Shown here piece by piece: positions 36,039 to 44,709 of a stretch of DNA of 64,000 bases. How positions within the stretch are numbered: position 1 is the stretch's first letter; the number at the start of each line of letters is the position of its first letter. The notes below the pieces were generated by a model. The model did no database searches and had not been told where the DNA came from. It saw only the letters and a list, made by a program, of their open reading frames with translations. Source of the DNA: Saprospiraceae bacterium (GTDB lineage: Bacteria > Bacteroidota > Bacteroidia > Chitinophagales > Saprospiraceae); assembly GCA_016713025.1 (NCBI GenBank), contig JADJPZ010000004.1, positions 682,001 through 746,000 on the forward strand. Direction: 5' to 3'. The position numbers and the translations under genes were made by a program.

Positions 36039-37552
36039 TAGTTATTTTTAAGGCTGGATATTTTATTCAACAGTAACTTTGAACGGTTACCCAAATCATA
36101 GGATTTTTGATAGAAAATCGCAGCGTTTCTGCCGTCTTCCAAAGCTATGTATATGTCACCCATCAATTCTGCAGCTTCAATACTTTTTCCATTGCTCATC
36201 TGTATGGCTTGTTCGGCATAAGTTTTTGCCTTATTAAATTCTTTCTTCAGGAGGTATATTTGTCCTGTGGTCGCTACGATTCTCGAATCCAGATCAGGAT
36301 TTCCAGCTGCTATCATGGAGGCTTCTGCAAGTGTATTTTCCGCTTTTTTCAATTCATTTTTTGAAATCAAAGCTACCGATGCAAAATAATAGGACATGGC
36401 TTGATTTGGAAAAAAATCTATAGCATCTGATGACGTGGCAGCAAGAGATTCAAAGTCTTGGGTAAACATCTGACAAAACATAAGCTGCTCCCAGACAACA
36501 TAATTTTTATTATTAAGACTGAGCGTTTTTTCATATTGCCTCATGGCAGCGACATAGTTTCCATTATTTTTGAGTACGTCACCATAGACAGCATGGGATT
36601 TGGCATCTCCGGGATGCGCGATGACCAACTTATCACATACTGATATCAGTTGATTGCCGAGTATGGTGTCTGCAGTCACGGCATGTTTTTGTACATAAGG
36701 AATCAATTCTTTGATTTTGATGTCAATAGGCGCATCAGCATTGGAGATCAGAGGCATCAAAGAAGCAAAATAATCATCGCGTGTCCCTTTTCCTTTGTTT
36801 AGCAAGAGCAAACCTAGTTTGGCATCATTATCATTTGGGTCGATTTCCAATATTTTTTTAAGATACGGTTCGCTTTCAGTTATTTTGTCGTTGGCATGTA
36901 ATGTTTTGACAATCAATACGTAGTATTTTTTTTCTGAAGGGTATTTGGCAGTGATGGTTTTTAAAGTTCCTATACATTCATTGAGTTTTCCTGACGCATC
37001 CAGAATCTCAGCCTTCATGATAGTATTACCAACGCTCCACCCTATATTTTTTTCCTTAAATTCAAGTACCTGCAGTGCTTTTGAGTATTCTTCAGATTTC
37101 AAATGGATCTGCACTATCTGATCATAAGTTTCTGAGTCTTTTGGCTGCAAGGTGATAAGATGTTGCAGTGTTTTGATGGCTTCACTATTTCTTCCCAATT
37201 CCAGGTTAAAACTAACTTCCCACTTTCTTATCCAGATATTATCAGGCTCTAATTGTACCGCTGCTTTCAGATTGGACTCGGCCTGATTGATGTCCTTATT
37301 GCTTTGGTATAGTTTCGCAAGCTCAAAATTAATAGACGCGCTTGGCGGTGTCACTCGCCTTAGAGAATCGAGTAGTTTTATAGCTTCCGGTTTTTTTCCC
37401 GATGTCACTAATAACTTTGCAGCAATGAATTGGTCTTCTATTTTGACATCATCTTCGGTTTTTCTGCTGTCAATGGCCTGAGAATGAATTAATTTTGGTA
37501 TCATCATACTCCATAAGAGATGAATAATCAAAATTCTTTTTCTAATTGTCAT
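36038..37552 (-). CDS. Exported tetratricopeptide repeat protein
   Basis: A 504-residue protein with a signal peptide (about residues 1-24) and TPR units along its length, for example residues near 90 (LKAAVQLEPDNIWIRKWEVS), 235 (LKKILEIDPNDNDAKLGLLL) and 340 (YEKTLSLNNKNYVVWEQLMF). TPR solenoids bind proteins. It is the first gene of the TPR-DUF4292-EnvC operon and probably a periplasmic scaffold. No enzymatic domain is seen. Confidence 0.88.
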   Translation of the reverse strand: MTIRKRILIIHLLWSMMIPKLIHSQAIDSRKTEDDVKIEDQFIAAKLLVTSGKKPEAIKLLDSLRRVTPPSASINFELAKLYQSNKDINQAESNLKAAVQLEPDNIWIRKWEVSFNLELGRNSEAIKTLQHLITLQPKDSETYDQIVQIHLKSEEYSKALQVLEFKEKNIGWSVGNTIMKAEILDASGKLNECIGTLKTITAKYPSEKKYYVLIVKTLHANDKITESEPYLKKILEIDPNDNDAKLGLLLLNKGKGTRDDYFASLMPLISNADAPIDIKIKELIPYVQKHAVTADTILGNQLISVCDKLVIAHPGDAKSHAVYGDVLKNNGNYVAAMRQYEKTLSLNNKNYVVWEQLMFCQMFTQDFESLAATSSDAIDFFPNQAMSYYFASVALISKNELKKAENTLAEASMIAAGNPDLDSRIVATTGQIYLLKKEFNKAKTYAEQAIQMSNGKSIEAAELMGDIYIALEDGRNAAIFYQKSYDLGNRSKLLLNKISSLKNN

Positions 37553-37689
37553 TTTTAAGTTTTAATACTGGATGAAATCTAAAACGTCAAAAGTAGGTTC
37601 AAAGTTATAAAAACACATTGAATTTTTTTTAATGTCTGTAGAAAGTAGCTCAAATGATAATTAGAATATGACGGCGTACTCTATTTTTT

Positions 37690-37790
37690 GCACTGAAATT
37701 GCTTGAACTGACCGCAATCTCTGCGTGACTACTTAGGCAGAGCTCATTTCCTAAAGAGCCTGTCAAGCTACGCTTGAGACGTCCTACCCA
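37690..37790. repeat. Family 2 element fragment without ends
   Basis: The segment runs from GCACTGAAATTGCTTGAACTG to CTACGCTTGAGACGTCCTAC and matches the core of the copy at 25067-25405 in the same orientation (CTAAAGAGCCTGTCAAGC). The GTGTGTATAAC termini and flanking duplication are missing, so it is a decayed copy. Confidence 0.6.
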
Positions 37791-37999
37791 ATCTATTGCA
37801 CCAAAGCGTAGGTTTCCCCTTTTGGGTAGGGGTAAGAAAAGCCAACATTTCCACCTCTTAACCTCGGCATGTGTGCCTTGTCAGGGGTAGGCTACATCCC
37901 TTGGGAATCCTACCCATAAACCCCTAATTATTAGGATAATCATCTAAATTCAGTACTAAAAAAAAATCATATAATATAATTCAATGTTGGGATATACCC

Positions 38000-38039
38000 G
38001 AGTGTGCTTAAATTTGCCACTTGGAGCTTAATGATAAAA
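38000..38039 (+). repeat. 40-bp dispersed repeat, copy 2
   Basis: Matches 30728-30767 at 33 of 40 positions. It starts GAGTGTGCTTAAA, a variant of the family 1 terminus. It lies 28 bases beyond the stop of the MCE gene. Confidence 0.5.
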
Positions 38040-38067
38040 GTTTAAAACAAACCCTTACATCCTGCAA

Positions 38068-39102
38068 TTATTTTATCTTTATTTTTTGATCTTTTGATTT
38101 CAATTTCTCTTTTTCTAACTTTTCAAAATATCCACGTAACAACCAGTTATGCTTTAACGCTTCCAGGTTTTGGTTGAGCAAGATGCCGGCATTATTAATC
38201 TGAAAAATTGCTGAATCCAGCTGAACTAAAGTTCGATCTACTTTTTTGACCAGATTTGGATCATTGGACAAATGGTTGATCAGACCTTCGCCACTTTTTA
38301 CATTATCTATAGTTTGATTCGCGTTATCGATCGTAGAGTTTAGATTTTGTACTACGCCTTCAATATTTTTTGACACTTTTTCGATATTTGTGATGATGTT
38401 TTTTAATTTGTTTGCTGTTGATGTGTCTTTCAAGGTTCCTAGAACATTGTCCTTTTTATCTAATGATGACACCATTTCATTCACTTTTTGAATGGTTACT
38501 ACTGATTGGTTTGAAGCTATTCCTAAATTATGAATCGTAAATTTTAAATCGTTGGCCATGTGGCCATCAGATAAAAGTTGTCTGATAATCCCGTCACCTG
38601 AAGATATTTCCTTGCTTATTTTTAGCAATTCTGCAGTAAGCAGAGCTGCATTTTCATTTGTCACGCTTAAAGTTTGAAGCATTTCATCTGTCCTTATTCT
38701 TGCAAAAGACTTCAAGGTGTCCCCTTTAGAAATAAGGCCTGCTTCCGGACTACCTGGGATGATGTTTACTACCATATTACCCACGAGGCCATCAGAAGTA
38801 ATAGCTGCTTTAGAATCTTTTTTAATATGTTTTATTACATTTTTTTGCAATGAAATGATCACAACCACTTGTGAGTCGTTCGCCATATAGATAGATGTCA
38901 CTGTGCCGGAATTCATGCCAGAGTATCTGACATTATTTCCGGCTTTCAGCCCATTGATGTTATCAAAAATAGCGTATACTTCTGTATTAGTGCCCCATAT
39001 ATTGCTTTGATTACCAATGAAATATGCAAATAAAAGGAAAATAGTAATACCTGAAATTACAAATATTCCAAGTTTTAGTTTATGAAAATCTGCCTTTTCC
39101 AT
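38068..39102 (-). CDS. mlaD: MlaD family (MCE domain) lipid-transport protein
   Basis: A 344-residue protein with one N-terminal membrane helix (about 13-31), one MCE domain (about 37-115, including VYAIFDNINGLKAGNNVRYS and ITSDGLVGNMVVNIIPG) and a long helical coiled tail. It is the periplasmic substrate-binding ring of an Mla-type ABC system moving phospholipids between membranes. It follows the ATPase gene by nine bases in the order permease-ATPase-MCE. MlaA, MlaB and MlaC are not adjacent, as is usual in Bacteroidota. Confidence 0.9.
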   Translation of the reverse strand: MEKADFHKLKLGIFVISGITIFLLFAYFIGNQSNIWGTNTEVYAIFDNINGLKAGNNVRYSGMNSGTVTSIYMANDSQVVVIISLQKNVIKHIKKDSKAAITSDGLVGNMVVNIIPGSPEAGLISKGDTLKSFARIRTDEMLQTLSVTNENAALLTAELLKISKEISSGDGIIRQLLSDGHMANDLKFTIHNLGIASNQSVVTIQKVNEMVSSLDKKDNVLGTLKDTSTANKLKNIITNIEKVSKNIEGVVQNLNSTIDNANQTIDNVKSGEGLINHLSNDPNLVKKVDRTLVQLDSAIFQINNAGILLNQNLEALKHNWLLRGYFEKLEKEKLKSKDQKIKIK

Positions 39103-39111
39103 TTTTTTAAA

Positions 39112-39867
39112 TTAAGATTTAAAAAATGCCATCACTTTTGGGTCTTTTGATGCGTCAAGTTCTGCAAATTTACCTTCTGCGTAATTCATTCCATCAACCA
39201 GCAGAACCATCCTGTTCGCTGTAAACCTGGCGCAGTCTACATCATGGGTTATTACAATGGATGATGTCTTATATTGGCTTTGGATGGTTTTCATCAGCAA
39301 AATGATTTCTTTGGCAGTAATAGGATCCAGTCCTGTGGTAGGTTCATCATATAAAATTATTTTGGGCTTTAGGATTAATGTTCTGGCCAAAGCAATCCTT
39401 CTTTTCATACCACCTGACAATTCTTCAGGCATGAGATCAATGGTCTCCTCCAGGCCGACATTTTTCAATACTTCCATCACCATTGGTGTCGCGTCCCGGA
39501 TTCTGCCAAACTTCAGAGTATGTCTTCTCAACGGAAACTCAATGTTATCTCTTACTGTCATGGAGTCATAAAGTGCACTTCCTTGAAATAAAAAACCTAC
39601 ATCTGTTCTGATTTCATCCAATTCCACATCCTGTAAGGTTTCCATATTCTTACCCATTATAGTAATCTGACCTGAATCCGGCTTTTCCAATCCTATCAGA
39701 CATTTGATCATGACAGATTTTCCACTACCGGATTTTCCCATTATTACCAGAGTTTCTCCTTCGTACAGGTCAAGATCAAAATTGTCAAGTACTTTGTGAT
39801 CTCCGAAAGTTTTACAAAGGTTTCGGATTTCGATGATTTTTTTATTATCGGTATATTGTGTTTTCAT
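39112..39867 (-). CDS. mlaF: Mla-type ABC transporter ATP-binding protein
   Basis: A 251-residue ATPase. Walker A GKSGSGKSV (Val in place of the last Thr, as in many MlaF), signature LSGGMKRRIALART, Walker B IILYDEPTTGLD and the switch His in VITHDVD are complete. The start overlaps the permease stop by four bases. It drives lipid transport with MlaE and MlaD on either side. Confidence 0.92.
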   Translation of the reverse strand: MKTQYTDNKKIIEIRNLCKTFGDHKVLDNFDLDLYEGETLVIMGKSGSGKSVMIKCLIGLEKPDSGQITIMGKNMETLQDVELDEIRTDVGFLFQGSALYDSMTVRDNIEFPLRRHTLKFGRIRDATPMVMEVLKNVGLEETIDLMPEELSGGMKRRIALARTLILKPKIILYDEPTTGLDPITAKEIILLMKTIQSQYKTSSIVITHDVDCARFTANRMVLLVDGMNYAEGKFAELDASKDPKVMAFFKS

Positions 39868-40640
39868 GATAAATATATCAAGTCTGCAATAATAACAGCT
39901 ATAAAATCAATAAAAAACACAAGGATCGAAGCTTCAACTACGGCTGAGTTGGCGGACACACCAACACCTGCCGTTCCATGTATGGTAGTATATCCTTTAT
40001 AGCAACCAACCAAACCAATAGCAAAGCCGAAAAAAAATGATTTTATGGTAGCCGGAATTAAATCTACAAAATCAAGCGAAGCCATTACTTCATTGAAAAA
40101 TAGAATAAAAGAGACATCACCTTTAATATTTTCTATAATAAATGAACCTGTCAGTGCAATAATGTCTGCCAATAATATTAGTATGGGCAGCATAAAGGTA
40201 GTAGCAAGAATCCTAGTGACGACCAGATATTTGAATGGGTTGGTACCGGAAACTTCCATGGCATCTATTTGTTCTGTAACCCTCATCGAACCAATTTCTG
40301 CACCGATTCCTGAACCTATTTTGCCGGCACATATCAAAGCCGTAATGATAGGTCCTATCTCTCTGAGAATGGCAATTCCAACCATCGATGGTATCCAGGA
40401 GTCAGCTCCCAATTCAACCATTTTTGGTCTGGATTGCATCGTAAATACCAAGCCTATGATAAATCCGGTAATGGCGACCAATAACAATGATTTGTTTCCT
40501 ACATTATAACACTGACGTAAAAACTCCTTTCCTTCAAAAGGCTTTTTGAAGAGTTCTTTAAAAAACTTTTGTGCAAAAAGAAAGAGTTCACCTGTTTCTA
40601 TAAGAATCCATTTCAAACCTGTGTATTCTGCACTTTTCAT
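39864..40640 (-). CDS. mlaE: MlaE family lipid ABC transporter permease
   Basis: A 258-residue integral membrane protein with the MlaE/YrbE domain: GFIIGLVFTMQSRPKMVELG, the conserved IGSMRVTEQIDAMEVSGTNP loop and about five membrane helices. It is the first gene of the three-gene lipid-transport operon, overlapping the ATPase gene. The neighbouring intergenic space upstream (40641-41159) carries a family 2 element. Confidence 0.93.
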   Translation of the reverse strand: MKSAEYTGLKWILIETGELFLFAQKFFKELFKKPFEGKEFLRQCYNVGNKSLLLVAITGFIIGLVFTMQSRPKMVELGADSWIPSMVGIAILREIGPIITALICAGKIGSGIGAEIGSMRVTEQIDAMEVSGTNPFKYLVVTRILATTFMLPILILLADIIALTGSFIIENIKGDVSFILFFNEVMASLDFVDLIPATIKSFFFGFAIGLVGCYKGYTTIHGTAGVGVSANSAVVEASILVFFIDFIAVIIADLIYLS

Positions 40641-40894
40641 TAGGTTTGGGTTTTTAGAGTAAGTTTATATTTTTATTTTTGAGGGCAAGCTGACAAATAG
40701 TATTTCTATTATGGTAAATTATGACGTCGAATGGAGGCAATTCAGGGAATATTTAACACAATCTAAAGTATTACTTGTTAGTCTCAGCCCAAAAATAAAA
40801 TTTTGATTGTAATCTTAATTTACTCATTCAAAGGTAGCATATTTATGCCATATCTCTTGGTGATATTAGTCATACATGTGATTGTTTAATGTCA
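40641..40894. other. Intergenic region between mlaE and the family 2 element
   Basis: No coding frame or terminator is convincing. The sequence must hold the promoter of the minus-strand mla operon, but I cannot pick a confident -7/-33 pair. Confidence 0.3.
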
Positions 40895-41052
40895 GTGTGT
40901 ATAACAAATTGCACTTTTTTAGAATTCTTTTAAATAAACGGTAAATACATGGTTGAATTGGGCAGGTCGTCTCAAGCGTAGCTTGACAAGCTCTTAAGGG
41001 AATGAGGGTAGCGGGGAAGAAAAATTGAATTTGTTCAGTTTGTTATACAAAC
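40895..41052. mobile_element. Family 2 miniature element with perfect 9-bp target duplication
   Basis: 158 bases with ends GTGTGTATAAC (40895-40905) and GTTATACAAAC (41042-41052). The 9-mer TTAATGTCA flanks both sides exactly (40886-40894 and 41053-41061), the clearest sign of transposition in the window. The core GTCTCAAGCGTAGCTTGACA is inverted relative to the copy at 25067. It lies 108 bases upstream of the LolA-like gene. Confidence 0.85.
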
Positions 41053-41159
41053 TTAATGTCATGACTGATGGTCAAATATAAACTTTAACAATATATTGAC
41101 TAAAATATTTTAACTTTTCAGACCGTTATATTGTCTTACATCAAAATATCTCAACAGGT

Positions 41160-41852
41160 ATGCATCAGGGTTTAATTAAAATTGCAAATCTATTTTTTAT
41201 ATGCACTATGGTCGTCAGTATAGTTGCAGGTCAGTCCACATACTTATCCAAAAAAGACAATGACCCAAAAGCAAAAACGATACTTGATAAGCTGAAGAAA
41301 CAATATGACAGCTATAAGACTTTGGAAATCAGTTTTAGCATGGAACTGGAACTACCAAATAAGCCCACCGAAATTCAAAACGGCAGCGTCATACAGGATG
41401 GGAAAAAATATCAGTTGAAAATGAAGGACCAGGAAATATATTGCGATTATAAATCAGTATGGGTGTATCTCAAGAAAAACAAGGAAGTCCAGATCAGTGA
41501 CTATGACGAATCGGAGTCATCGGCTATTATGTCTCCCAAACAATTGCTAACGCTCTACGAAAAAGGTGAATATATTTATGCCATCATTGAAGAAAGGAAA
41601 GTGGGAAATTCGACCTTTACAGATATTGAATTTAAGCCAGTAAGCAAAAAGTCTGATTTTACAAAATTGAGGCTGACAGTTGATAAAAATTTAAATAAAA
41701 TGGTATCTTTACGTGTCTTTTCCAAAGATGGATCAAAATATACTTTAAAAATAAATGACATTAAGTCAAATAAAAAATATGACCCTGCACTCTTTACTTT
41801 CAACCCAAAAGCAGTAACAGGTGTTCATATTGAAGATCTGAGGATTGATTAA
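41160..41852 (+). CDS. LolA-like outer-membrane lipoprotein carrier protein
   Basis: A 230-residue protein with an N-terminal signal peptide (about residues 1-24) and a LolA-type half-barrel. Supporting segments are ILDKLKKQYDSYKTLEISFS, the strand pair GSVIQDGKKYQLKMKDQEIY and the C-terminal FTFNPKAVTGVHIEDLR. LolA carries lipoproteins across the periplasm to the outer membrane, which suits a lipoprotein-rich organism. It is monocistronic with a terminator at 41887-41925. The exact orthology to LolA is likely but not proven. Confidence 0.85.
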   Translation: MHQGLIKIANLFFICTMVVSIVAGQSTYLSKKDNDPKAKTILDKLKKQYDSYKTLEISFSMELELPNKPTEIQNGSVIQDGKKYQLKMKDQEIYCDYKSVWVYLKKNKEVQISDYDESESSAIMSPKQLLTLYEKGEYIYAIIEERKVGNSTFTDIEFKPVSKKSDFTKLRLTVDKNLNKMVSLRVFSKDGSKYTLKINDIKSNKKYDPALFTFNPKAVTGVHIEDLRID

Positions 41853-41886
41853 ATAGAACCGAATTCAGTTACTCAGTTTACCAACC

Positions 41887-41925
41887 AGCGATTCTTGGTT
41901 TCAACCTCCAGGAATCGCTTTTTTT
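41887..41925 (+). terminator. Rho-independent terminator after the LolA-like gene
   Basis: AGCGATTC (41887-41894) pairs perfectly with GAATCGCT (41912-41919), followed by a T run. The region between here and 42118 has only a 60-codon frame (41975-42157) that runs into the opposite terminator and looks non-coding. Confidence 0.85.
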
Positions 41926-42117
41926 ATTTACTTGGAATACGGTCATCACCAACGACCACAATTTAAAAATAGAAATGGACCTGCTTTCTACCATAATTCA
42001 CAGACTGGATAAGGAGAGATTTTTTATTGCTGAAGGTCGGACCAAAAATACCAATTACGAACATATTTTCAATTTTAATGATTTTTTAGTAAAATCATTT
42101 TTACAAATAAGGTTAAA

Positions 42118-42146
42118 AACAAAAGGCCAGACTTTGCCTGACCTTT
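42118..42146 (-). terminator. Rho-independent terminator of the NfeD-flotillin operon
   Basis: On the minus strand AAAGGTCAG pairs with CTGGCCTTT (one G-U), followed by TGTTTTT. It lies 29 bases past the flotillin stop. Confidence 0.7.
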
Positions 42147-42174
42147 CACTTTTCTGATATTTGTTATACATCAA

Positions 42175-43707
42175 CTATTCTTTTTTATCCGGTTCTGCAG
42201 ATGTAATTTCTTTTGTCGGCTCTGTTCCTTTCAGATAAGTGGGAAGGTTTAAGCCAGCCATATTAAAAAGATCATTGAGCGGCGGTACAGACTTCATCAT
42301 ACCGGCTACAAAGTTGGCTGTGGCTCCATTGCCATTTTCATTGCCTCCATTTCCACTGTCCCAAACCGTGATTTTATCAATCTTGATATTTTTGACAGCT
42401 TCTACCTGTGTTTTCACCAATTCAGGCAATTTTTCAATCAGCAACAATTGGAATGCTTTCGATGGATCTCCACCAGCCGCTTGAACAACCTTTTCGTAAC
42501 CTTCAGCCTGTTTGGTAAGTATTTCATACAATCCTTTTGCCTCCGCTTCCATTTTTGCAAAAATGGCATCTGCTTCTCCCTTAGCATTCACTCTTATGCG
42601 TTCTGCTTCGGCCTGAGCATCGATGATAGCTCTCTGTTTTGCTATTTCTGCAGGTATGACCACATTGGCTATCTGACTTGACCGCTCTCTCTCGGACCTG
42701 GCAAGTTCTGCCTTTTGCTCTGCTGAATATGCTTCTTCGAGTGCTCTTGCTTGTTGTACCTTCTCTGCAGTGATTGCTATACGATTTGACTCTGCTTCCT
42801 TTTCACGACGCAAGGCATCAGAATTGGCAATAGAGATTTTTGCTTCGTTTTCACCTTGCACAGCAATAGCATTAGCTTCAGACATCTTCACCCTGGTATC
42901 TCTTTCAGCTTCAGCTTTACCTATAGCTTCATCTCTGTTAGCGGCAGCGATGCTAACTTCTTTGTCTTTTTGGGTCATCGCCATTTTTACATCCCGATCT
43001 CTGTGAGTTTCCGCGATGGATATATCACGTTCTCTGTCTGCCATAGCTTTTCCTGTTTCTCCTATTTTTTCCTGCTCGGCAACACTTATTTTGGCTTCAT
43101 TGATTGCTTTGGCAGCTGCTTCTTTTCCCAAAGCTTCGATATAACCTGACTCATCCTTGATGTCAGTGACATTGACGTTGATCAGTTTTAAGCCAATTTT
43201 TTTAAGCTCAGTATCCACATTTTTAGAAATGTTTTCAAGAAATTTATCTCTGTCGGAGTTGATCTCTTCAATGGACATAGTGGCAATAACCAGCCTCAAC
43301 TGTCCGAATAATATATCTTTTGACAATTCCTGAATCTGTTCATGCTTCAGTCCCAATAATCTTTCGGCAGCATTATTCATACTATCCGTCTCTGTGGAGA
43401 TGGCAATAGTAAACCTGCACGGTACATCCACCCTGATATTTTGTCTGCTTAGTGCATTGGTAAGATTGGCTTCTATTGAGATCGGTTTAAGGTCTAAATA
43501 GGCGTAATCCTGGATCACAGGCCAAATAAAAGCACCTCCTCCATGGATACATTTAGCAGATGTGCCTCCGGTTCGACCATACACTACGAGTATTTTGTCT
43601 GACGGGCATCTCTTGTACCTGGAGATCAGCGCCAAAATGATGATAAAAAAAACAAAGGCCGCTACTAAGATGATCAGCATAGGGCCAAAACCTGATAATT
43701 CATTCAT
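42175..43707 (-). CDS. Flotillin family (SPFH/YqiK-like) membrane protein
   Basis: A 510-residue protein with one N-terminal membrane helix (about residues 9-30), an SPFH/band 7 domain (about 35-210, with DVPCRFTIAISTETDSMNNA) and a long Ala/Glu-rich coiled coil made of repeated charged segments (KAMADRERDISIAETHRDRD). Flotillins form oligomeric membrane-domain scaffolds. The C-terminus carries a Gly/Asn linker and a hydrophobic tail. It lies 74 bases downstream of an NfeD-like gene, the standard bacterial pairing. Confidence 0.92.
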   Translation of the reverse strand: MNELSGFGPMLIILVAAFVFFIIILALISRYKRCPSDKILVVYGRTGGTSAKCIHGGGAFIWPVIQDYAYLDLKPISIEANLTNALSRQNIRVDVPCRFTIAISTETDSMNNAAERLLGLKHEQIQELSKDILFGQLRLVIATMSIEEINSDRDKFLENISKNVDTELKKIGLKLINVNVTDIKDESGYIEALGKEAAAKAINEAKISVAEQEKIGETGKAMADRERDISIAETHRDRDVKMAMTQKDKEVSIAAANRDEAIGKAEAERDTRVKMSEANAIAVQGENEAKISIANSDALRREKEAESNRIAITAEKVQQARALEEAYSAEQKAELARSERERSSQIANVVIPAEIAKQRAIIDAQAEAERIRVNAKGEADAIFAKMEAEAKGLYEILTKQAEGYEKVVQAAGGDPSKAFQLLLIEKLPELVKTQVEAVKNIKIDKITVWDSGNGGNENGNGATANFVAGMMKSVPPLNDLFNMAGLNLPTYLKGTEPTKEITSAEPDKKE

Positions 43708-43781
43708 AAAATAAAGTGATTTTGATTGGTTAATTAATAATTTTTAATTTTTATGGAAATACTATTTTCAAAGATTTTACA

Positions 43782-44348
43782 TTACAATTTCCTGACGACC
43801 ACAACTTCCTCCGGCAAAACATCAATAATCAACACCTTATCACCGGTTGCAATAGCCTCTGACTCCGCGATAGCCGGCAGTTCATGGACTGCCCCGTTGT
43901 GAGACACCTGAATTTTTCCGTTACCTTCACCTGCAGGTGGTATTCTCAGGTATACTTCTGCTTCCTGATTGATCACTGCCTGTGTGGTAAAAGTATTGTC
44001 TTCTTCAAGTTTTCTGAACTGCTGAATCAAGTAAAAGAATAATGTTACAAATATCACTCCTACACCTACTGAAGCAGTAATCAGAAGGAATTTGTTGTCT
44101 ATAGTATTATAAAAACTGATACCACCCCAACTGAATCCCAAAAGGAAATTAATTATATTCCTTAATGTAAATAATTCCATAGGGCTGTCACCATGACCGA
44201 ATTCTCCACCTGTATCATGATCTGTATCCATATCACCAATACCAATAAAAGTCATAACAGACTGCAGGATAAAAATCAGAGATACCGGCATAGCCACATA
44301 CCAAAATGTCTTCAGGTAAATATCAGCATCACTCAGAAAATCAAACAT
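43782..44348 (-). CDS. NfeD-like membrane protein with OB fold
   Basis: 188 residues from the ATG at 44348 (MFDFLSDADIYLK). An earlier in-frame start at 44402 is less likely. Three hydrophobic helices lie at about 15-35, 60-80 and 85-110. The C-terminal 60 residues form a beta-rich OB fold (AEVYLRIPPAGEGNGKIQVS, KVLIIDVLPEEVVVVRKL). NfeD proteins work with flotillin partners in membrane quality control, matching the adjacent gene. It is a short form without the ClpP-like protease domain. Confidence 0.87.
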   Translation of the reverse strand: MFDFLSDADIYLKTFWYVAMPVSLIFILQSVMTFIGIGDMDTDHDTGGEFGHGDSPMELFTLRNIINFLLGFSWGGISFYNTIDNKFLLITASVGVGVIFVTLFFYLIQQFRKLEEDNTFTTQAVINQEAEVYLRIPPAGEGNGKIQVSHNGAVHELPAIAESEAIATGDKVLIIDVLPEEVVVVRKL

Positions 44349-44669
44349 AGTTAAAAGTTTTAATACAGTTTGTAAACACAATAAAGTGTTAATAAATTCC
44401 AAAAATACTTAAAAAATCTGACTAATAGTAGTTTCTTCATGACCAATTACTACAAAATTTTCGATGAATCTTAAAGTCAAACCGAAAGCAAACTAGATCT
44501 TTATCACGGGTCAAACAAAGTCGGGCAGGTTTAAAAATGACAGGAGATTTACTCATTCTTTGATTTTGGTATCTCCCAAAATTTGTTTATACAATAGTTC
44601 GAATTTAGTCATTTGAATAAATATAATTGAAACATTGATAAACAAAATGCGTTATTGTGTTATTTACAC
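44349..44669. other. Divergent intergenic region between nfeD and pyk
   Basis: About 320 bases that must carry the promoters of the minus-strand NfeD-flotillin operon and of pyk. Apart from the pyk -7 box no element stands out, and there is no gene. Confidence 0.4.
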
Positions 44670-44677
44670 TATCTTTG
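44670..44677 (+). promoter_or_regulatory. -7 promoter box of pyk
   Basis: TATCTTTG, a full TAnnTTTG match, 32 bases before the ATG. A TTG at 44655 is only 12 bases upstream, shorter than the usual spacing. Confidence 0.5.
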
Positions 44678-44709
44678 CCTTTCCTTTTAAATAGAAATCA
44701 AAACATTTT

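Larger units (their letters stand above)
37553..38067. other. 515-base intergenic region with repeat fragments
   Basis: No gene is seen. It contains a truncated family 2 core (37690-37790), a 40-bp dispersed repeat (38000-38039) and, around 37800-37930, several C/T-rich words such as TAGGTTTCCCCTTTTGGGTAGGGG that resemble the non-coding core of the long family 2 copy. It appears to be a graveyard of small elements upstream of the TPR operon. Confidence 0.6.

Noticed and set aside
41975..42157. 60-codon frame between the LolA-like gene and flotillin
   Set aside because: Its end runs through the minus-strand terminator of the flotillin operon, and it has no promoter or family signal.
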